Shown here in pieces: positions 60,131-64,000 of a stretch of DNA of 64,000 nucleotides (within the stretch, counting starts at the first letter, position 1; each line of letters opens with the position of its first letter). The stretch spans positions 1 through 64,000 of the forward strand of contig DAOSBX010000008.1 in the NCBI GenBank assembly GCA_035361075.1, written 5' to 3'. The stretch is from Candidatus Hydrogenedens sp. (lineage in GTDB: Bacteria; Hydrogenedentota; Hydrogenedentia; Hydrogenedentales; Hydrogenedentaceae). The notes under the pieces are model-generated. The model saw only the letters and a program-made list of their open reading frames with translations, did not search any database and was not told where the DNA came from. Position numbers and translations under genes: made by a program.

Positions 60131-60547
60131 ATGGTGTATCAAAAAATTGTATCAATATCTACAAAGACGTATGGTGAGATGATGGATATAACGTCTCGGG
60201 TGCAACGTATTGTTCAGGAGTCAGGGATGAAAGTAGGGATAGTTCATATTTTTAATGTTGGAAGTACAGCCTGTATAGGGACTATTGAGTATGAACCGGG
60301 ACTTGTTCGTGATTTGCCGGAACAGCTGTCGCGATTATTTCCTCCGGGGCGAAGTTATGCTCACGAACAGACATGGCATGATGGGAATGGGCATTCGCAT
60401 TTGCAGGCGACAGTAATGGGTGCAGGGATTACAGTACCTTTTCATGATGGGAATCTTATTTTGGGGACATGGCAACAAATATTTCATCTTGAGTGTGACA
60501 TTAAACCGCGTAGTAGGAAGGTTGTTGTAACTGTCATTGGCGAGTAA
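60131..60547 (+). CDS. YjbQ/UPF0047 family protein
   Basis: 138 residues from ATG 60131 (GAGG about 7 nt upstream; ATG 60125 is only 1 nt from it). The YjbQ fold is indicated by ITSRVQRIVQESGMKVGIVHIF, ACIGTIEYEPGLVRDL, HDGNGHSHLQATVMG and FHDGNLILGTWQQIFHLECD, matching the conserved pattern DxNxHxHLxAxLxG. Members rescue thiamine synthesis in some assays and may act as secondary thiamine-phosphate synthase; the native role is unknown. Precedes the tRNA-Arg gene, not obviously co-regulated. Confidence 0.88.
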   Translation: MVYQKIVSISTKTYGEMMDITSRVQRIVQESGMKVGIVHIFNVGSTACIGTIEYEPGLVRDLPEQLSRLFPPGRSYAHEQTWHDGNGHSHLQATVMGAGITVPFHDGNLILGTWQQIFHLECDIKPRSRKVVVTVIGE

Positions 60548-60608
60548 TCTATTTTTGATGTTTTTTGGTGCGTTTTATTTGTCTTTTTTAATATAATTAA
60601 TAACCTAT

Positions 60609-60683
60609 GCCCCGATAGTTCAGTGGATAGAACGAATCCCTCCTAAGGATTAGACCCGCGTTCGATTCGCGGTCGGGGCGCCA
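60609..60683 (+). tRNA. tRNA-Arg (anticodon CCU)
   Basis: 75 nt including an encoded CCA. The acceptor arm GCCCCGA pairs with TCGGGGC; the D stem GTTC/GAAC has an 8-nt loop; the anticodon stem AATCC/GGATT with loop CTCCTAA gives anticodon CCT, reading AGG. The variable loop is AGAC; T arm CCGCG-TTCGATT-CGCGG is complete. A TATAAT (60592-60597) 11 nt upstream of the 5' end may be its -10 box. A T run immediately after CCA probably ends transcription. Confidence 0.95.
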
Positions 60684-60803
60684 TTTTTTTTAGGGGAGGT
60701 AGTTAGATGTGAAGGAAATATTTTTTTGTTTTTGGGTTATATCTTTATTTTTTATTCGTGACGTGGTATGATATTAAGAAACTTTTTTATTGGAGGTTAA
60801 GTT

Positions 60804-61907
60804 GTGGGTTTTTCTGTAGGGATTATTGGTTTACCTAATGTTGGTAAGAGTACGCTTTTTAATGCACTAACCCAAAGTAATCATGCTCAGGTGGCGAATT
60901 ATCCTTTTTGCACTATTGAGCCTAATCATGCAGTGGTAAGGGTGCCTGATGAAAACTTAGACCGATTGTCTGCAATGATTCAGCCGAAGCAGACTATTTA
61001 TGCAACGATTGAGTTTGTGGACATAGCAGGTTTGGTAAAAGGGTCGCATAAGGGAGAAGGACTTGGTAATCAATTTTTGGCACATATTCGTGAAACGGAT
61101 GCATTGATTCATATTGTTCGTTGTTTTGAGGATGAGAATATAGTCCATGTTCATGGTGTTATTGACCCTCTTGCTGATATTGATGTTGTTAATATTGAAT
61201 TAATATTTGCAGACTTACAGCAATTGGAGCGTAAGATTGAGAAATTACATCGACAGGTAAAAGGGGATAAAAAGGTAATTCCTTTGTTGGAATTGTGTGA
61301 ACGATTAAAGGGGCATTTTGAGAAAGGACTTCCTGCAAGGGTATTTCCTGAGCGGGATAGTGACATATTTCATGAGTTAAATGAGGAGATGCGTTTTACG
61401 ACGGGTAAAAAGATTATCTATGTTGCGAATGTTGATGAGAAAGGATTGGAGCATGATCCACCTGTTTTGGATGGGATACGGAAGTTGGCTGAACATGAGG
61501 GGACAGAGGTTGTTAAGGTGTGTGCACAATTAGAAATGGAATTGGCAGAGATGGAGGAGGCGGAACGGAGAGAGTTTTTGATGATGGATGGGGCAACAGA
61601 GTCGGCATTGGAACAAGTGGTTCATACTGCGTATAGGTTGTTGAGTTTGGTAACGTTTTATACGATGGCACCTCCAAAAGAGATTCGTGCATGGGCGGTG
61701 AAGGAAGGAACCCATGTTATTAATGCTGCGGGTATGATTCATACCGATTTTGAAAAACATTTTGTTTGTGCAGAGGTCGTTCCCGTGAAGGAATTTTTGT
61801 TGCATGGTGGAGAAGCGGGAGCAAGACATGCTGGAGCATGGCGTATTGAAGGACGGGATTATATAGTTAAAGATGGCGATTGTATTTATATTAAGGCGAA
61901 TGCATGA
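60804..61907 (+). CDS. ychF: Redox-regulated ATPase YchF
   Basis: 367 residues of the YchF/OLA1 class. The Walker A motif is GIIGLPNVGKSTLFNAL; the switch II block is FVDIAGLVKGSHKGEGLGNQFLAHI; the nucleotide-base motif is NVDE rather than NKxD, which is why these proteins prefer ATP. A TGS domain follows: RAWAVKEGTHVINAAGMIH and the GARHAGAWRIEGRDYIVKDGDCIYI tail. Ribosome-linked, stress-related. GTG start with GGAGGT about 8 nt upstream. It is transcribed after the tRNA but likely from its own promoter. Confidence 0.95.
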   Translation: MGFSVGIIGLPNVGKSTLFNALTQSNHAQVANYPFCTIEPNHAVVRVPDENLDRLSAMIQPKQTIYATIEFVDIAGLVKGSHKGEGLGNQFLAHIRETDALIHIVRCFEDENIVHVHGVIDPLADIDVVNIELIFADLQQLERKIEKLHRQVKGDKKVIPLLELCERLKGHFEKGLPARVFPERDSDIFHELNEEMRFTTGKKIIYVANVDEKGLEHDPPVLDGIRKLAEHEGTEVVKVCAQLEMELAEMEEAERREFLMMDGATESALEQVVHTAYRLLSLVTFYTMAPPKEIRAWAVKEGTHVINAAGMIHTDFEKHFVCAEVVPVKEFLLHGGEAGARHAGAWRIEGRDYIVKDGDCIYIKANA

Positions 61908-61953
61908 GATTACTTTTTGAAAAATTTAACATAAAAGTAAATGGAGAAGTTCA

Positions 61954-64000
61954 ATGAAAAGTAAATATTTTGTATTTGTTTTCCTATCCATTGTTTGTTG
62001 TTTAGTTATCTCTTGTCAAGATAGAAATATAAAGAAGGAGGATAGGACACCTGCAAGTAAAGGGGTTGGGAAGTCTCCTGAAGGAGTGCAAGGAGTTCCA
62101 AAAACGGTGGGTGAGAGCGTATCATTACAGCCGATATATCAATATCCAATGGCTGGGGAAGTGATAGATAAAAAATTTATGTTGGTGTTTGATAAAAAGG
62201 TATATTTCCCATCAGATGTATCTGTTGATGATTATATAAAGACAGAGCCGCCGTTGAGGGGAGTTGTAGAATGTTTGGGGAATGCAATCGTTTTTAATTT
62301 ATTGCAGGATTTGCCTACAGATGTTGAAGATATTAAGATTTGTGTACATCCACAGTTGCAGTCGGAAGATGGCTTGAAAATAGATCCTCAAAAGTTGTGT
62401 TATCAATTACCAACAAAGGGTATTAAGGTTTTAGAAGGTCAATTTAAGGATGTAAATGAGAGCCGTTTTTTGTTTTCGTTGAAGTTTAGTCAGGCGGTTT
62501 TGGCGGGAGATGTGAAGTCGTTTATTTTATTAACTAATAAGGATGGAGGAGATGTTGAGTTTAGTGTGCAGGATACAGGGAATCCAACGGAGGTAGTTGA
62601 TTTAGAGATAAAGAGGTCTGCTGATGAGCCGTATAAGATGCTGATAAAGCCTGGGTATTGGGACAGTGAAAAGAGATATAAGGGGCAAGGGGCATATTTT
62701 GAATTTCCTTTGAAAGAGCGGTTGGAGGTGGTTGAATGTAAGGTGAGGGAGTATGGATATTTACAAATTACGTTTTCAAGACCTGTTTCGGGCAGTGTTA
62801 TTTTAAAATCTGTTTATGTGACTTATCCTAATCAGGCGAGGATTGAATATAATGCGATTCCTGCGGATTGGGGGATGGTTAATGAGCCTGTAATTAGCAC
62901 GGCATATACTATGGCAAATGTGGAACCTGATTATTGGAGGGTGTTAGATGCGGTATCGTCCTCGGGAAAAACCTTTAATGTGGGGGATTACATTAAGGAG
63001 AAGGGATCTAAATCATGGTTGTTAAAGGTTAAGCCAGGCATCTCGGTGGATATTATTAATGTAGGCATAAAACAGTATACGTGGTCAACGGATTATGCCC
63101 TTTTACAGGAGGAGTATAAATGGACTTCTCAAAGGAGTACATCTGATTTTAAGATTGATTATATATACTGGAATAACAAAGGATTGGATGGTGTTTCGTG
63201 TTCGGTTAATATGCCTCCGATTGATATTGATAAGGCTATAAACTATCTTGAAATAATTCCTCCTGTTGAGAATCTTTTGTTGCAGACGAAGGGATGGGGT
63301 AATATTCAGATTGATGGTGATTGGAAATCAGGTATAAATTATGTGATGAAATGGAAAGCAGGATTGGAATGGGGAGGCGATTCTATTTCTGGATATAAGG
63401 TTTTATCAAATGATTATGTATATCCGTTGGCGAAGGTTCCGGAGTATAAAACGTTAGATTTTGCAAATGATGATAAATATTATATAGTTCCTCTTCATGA
63501 AAAAAATTTTGTGCGTGTTGGTAGTCGTAATGTTCCGAAGGGTTATATTCACGTTTATGAGGTGATTACGGAAAATCTTCCTGTATGGATAGGGAATGTT
63601 TCGGCGAATAGTATTCCGTTTGAAATAAATGAGAGGACGACAAAATATCTGACTGCTATTCCTGTTGAATTTCCGAATTGTATTGATAAAGCGAGTTATG
63701 TAGATGTTGATTTGACAAATTACTTGGCTGGGTATCCGAAAGGGGTTTTTACATTATGTTTATCAGATACAAAGAAACCGGGTGTGTTGAGGGCATCATG
63801 GGAAAATAAGGCTTCTACCTCATCAGGAGAGGAAGATGACGAGGAATATGAAAGGTATGATTATGAAGATGAGTGGGGGTATGGTGATGAGAATCGATTT
63901 TATTCGGATTATAAAGGAGTTCGAAGTGATATATGTTATGTGTTGTGGACAAGATTGGGGGTTGTTTCGCATTGGAATGATACGGGGTTGATTGCCTTTG
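61954..64000 (+). CDS. Alpha-2-macroglobulin-like lipoprotein (partial, runs off the window)
   Basis: At least 682 residues; the frame is open at the window end. The ATG has GGAGAAG about 5 nt upstream. A lipoprotein signal ends in the lipobox VISC near residue 21. The first domain (PIYQYPMAGEVIDKKFMLVF with a TEPPLRG turn) and the later GYPKGVFTLCLSD, followed by CYVLWTRLGVV and HWNDTGLIAF, resemble the N-terminal MG domains of bacterial alpha-2-macroglobulins (the LGLxxKRxxDGLLVWV block). A ~20-residue acidic stretch (EEDDEEYERYDYED) is inserted. The thioester region CxEQ would lie beyond the window. Such proteins trap proteases in the periplasm; assignment partly inferred. Confidence 0.6.
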   Translation, partial: MKSKYFVFVFLSIVCCLVISCQDRNIKKEDRTPASKGVGKSPEGVQGVPKTVGESVSLQPIYQYPMAGEVIDKKFMLVFDKKVYFPSDVSVDDYIKTEPPLRGVVECLGNAIVFNLLQDLPTDVEDIKICVHPQLQSEDGLKIDPQKLCYQLPTKGIKVLEGQFKDVNESRFLFSLKFSQAVLAGDVKSFILLTNKDGGDVEFSVQDTGNPTEVVDLEIKRSADEPYKMLIKPGYWDSEKRYKGQGAYFEFPLKERLEVVECKVREYGYLQITFSRPVSGSVILKSVYVTYPNQARIEYNAIPADWGMVNEPVISTAYTMANVEPDYWRVLDAVSSSGKTFNVGDYIKEKGSKSWLLKVKPGISVDIINVGIKQYTWSTDYALLQEEYKWTSQRSTSDFKIDYIYWNNKGLDGVSCSVNMPPIDIDKAINYLEIIPPVENLLLQTKGWGNIQIDGDWKSGINYVMKWKAGLEWGGDSISGYKVLSNDYVYPLAKVPEYKTLDFANDDKYYIVPLHEKNFVRVGSRNVPKGYIHVYEVITENLPVWIGNVSANSIPFEINERTTKYLTAIPVEFPNCIDKASYVDVDLTNYLAGYPKGVFTLCLSDTKKPGVLRASWENKASTSSGEEDDEEYERYDYEDEWGYGDENRFYSDYKGVRSDICYVLWTRLGVVSHWNDTGLIAF

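Noticed and set aside
1..64000. CRISPR array, transposase or phage genes
   Set aside because: No repeat-spacer pattern, integrase, transposase or inverted terminal repeats were seen. The single tRNA has an encoded CCA and no duplicated 3' end nearby that would suggest an integrated element.

Overview
The window looks like one contiguous, AT-rich (roughly 35-40% GC by eye) chromosomal segment of a Gram-negative-type bacterium. It carries no phage, transposase, IS element or CRISPR array. Outer-membrane lipoprotein biogenesis (Lnt), many lipobox proteins, MurJ, a meso-diaminopimelate-type MurE and secretin-domain proteins indicate a double-membrane cell with ordinary peptidoglycan. Tat-signal TIM-barrel and Gfo/Idh/MocA proteins, a pseudopilin with an H-x10-DG tail, GH38, sialidase, GH98-like and GH42-like proteins, and a polyferredoxin/DUF362 pair fit PVC-neighbour lineages such as Hydrogenedentota or Sumerlaeota. 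That placement is inference; nothing here fixes the species.

Layout. 1-8.6 kb: end of an EF-hand protein, a glycosyltransferase, then a MshEN-coiled coil-DnaA-type AAA+ fusion directly followed by a PilB/GspE ATPase that carries the same N-terminal domain; then a carboxypeptidase-regulatory-like lipoprotein, ScpA and a YraN-family protein. 8.7-17.9 kb: carbohydrate and small-molecule metabolism: sialidase-like, nitroreductase, gntR-GH38 mannosidase with a shared operator facing a pseudopilin gene, FAH-family hydrolase, TIM-barrel isomerase and Gfo/Idh/MocA oxidoreductase. 18.1-30.2 kb: a division and cell-wall (dcw) cluster, mraZ-STAS-rsmH-ftsL-ftsI-murE-murF-mraY-murD-ftsW, with a clear promoter, followed by queA and a tandem QueD-like fusion gene instead of murG/murC/ftsZ. 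32-38 kb: polyferredoxin, DUF362 protein, hydrolase and a GH98-like secreted protein. 38-41.9 kb: an NrpR-type nitrogen regulator divergent from gdhA with matching operators, a DUF151 nuclease-like protein and TadA. 41.9-47.3 kb: SprT-like protein, ECF sigma factor with a TPR anti-sigma factor, and citrate synthase. 47.3-54.5 kb, minus strand: murJ, lnt, two short secretin-domain proteins, a TPR lipoprotein and a small secreted protein. 54.6-54.9 kb: an exact 9-bp-period GC-rich tandem array (31 units). 55-64 kb: GH42-like protein, HAD phosphatase, AmmeMemoRadiSam-type radical SAM enzyme, ferredoxin, YjbQ, tRNA-Arg(CCU), YchF and the start of an alpha-2-macroglobulin-like lipoprotein that runs off the end.

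How parts connect. The dcw genes make and flip lipid II precursors and supply septal PBP/FtsW; MurJ and Lnt are encoded elsewhere in the window. NrpR and gdhA form a self-contained nitrogen-assimilation switch. PilB, the AAA+ fusion, the pseudopilin and the secretin-domain proteins are dispersed pieces of type IV pilus/type II secretion-like machinery. Strand composition appears to change around 49-55 kb: sense and antisense genes to the right are G- and T-rich on the plus strand, while those to the left are not. This may mark a replication-strand boundary. The most unusual items are the MshEN-DnaA-like fusion, the NrpR/gdhA operators in a bacterium, the QueD tandem with complementary missing residues, and the MraY insertion.
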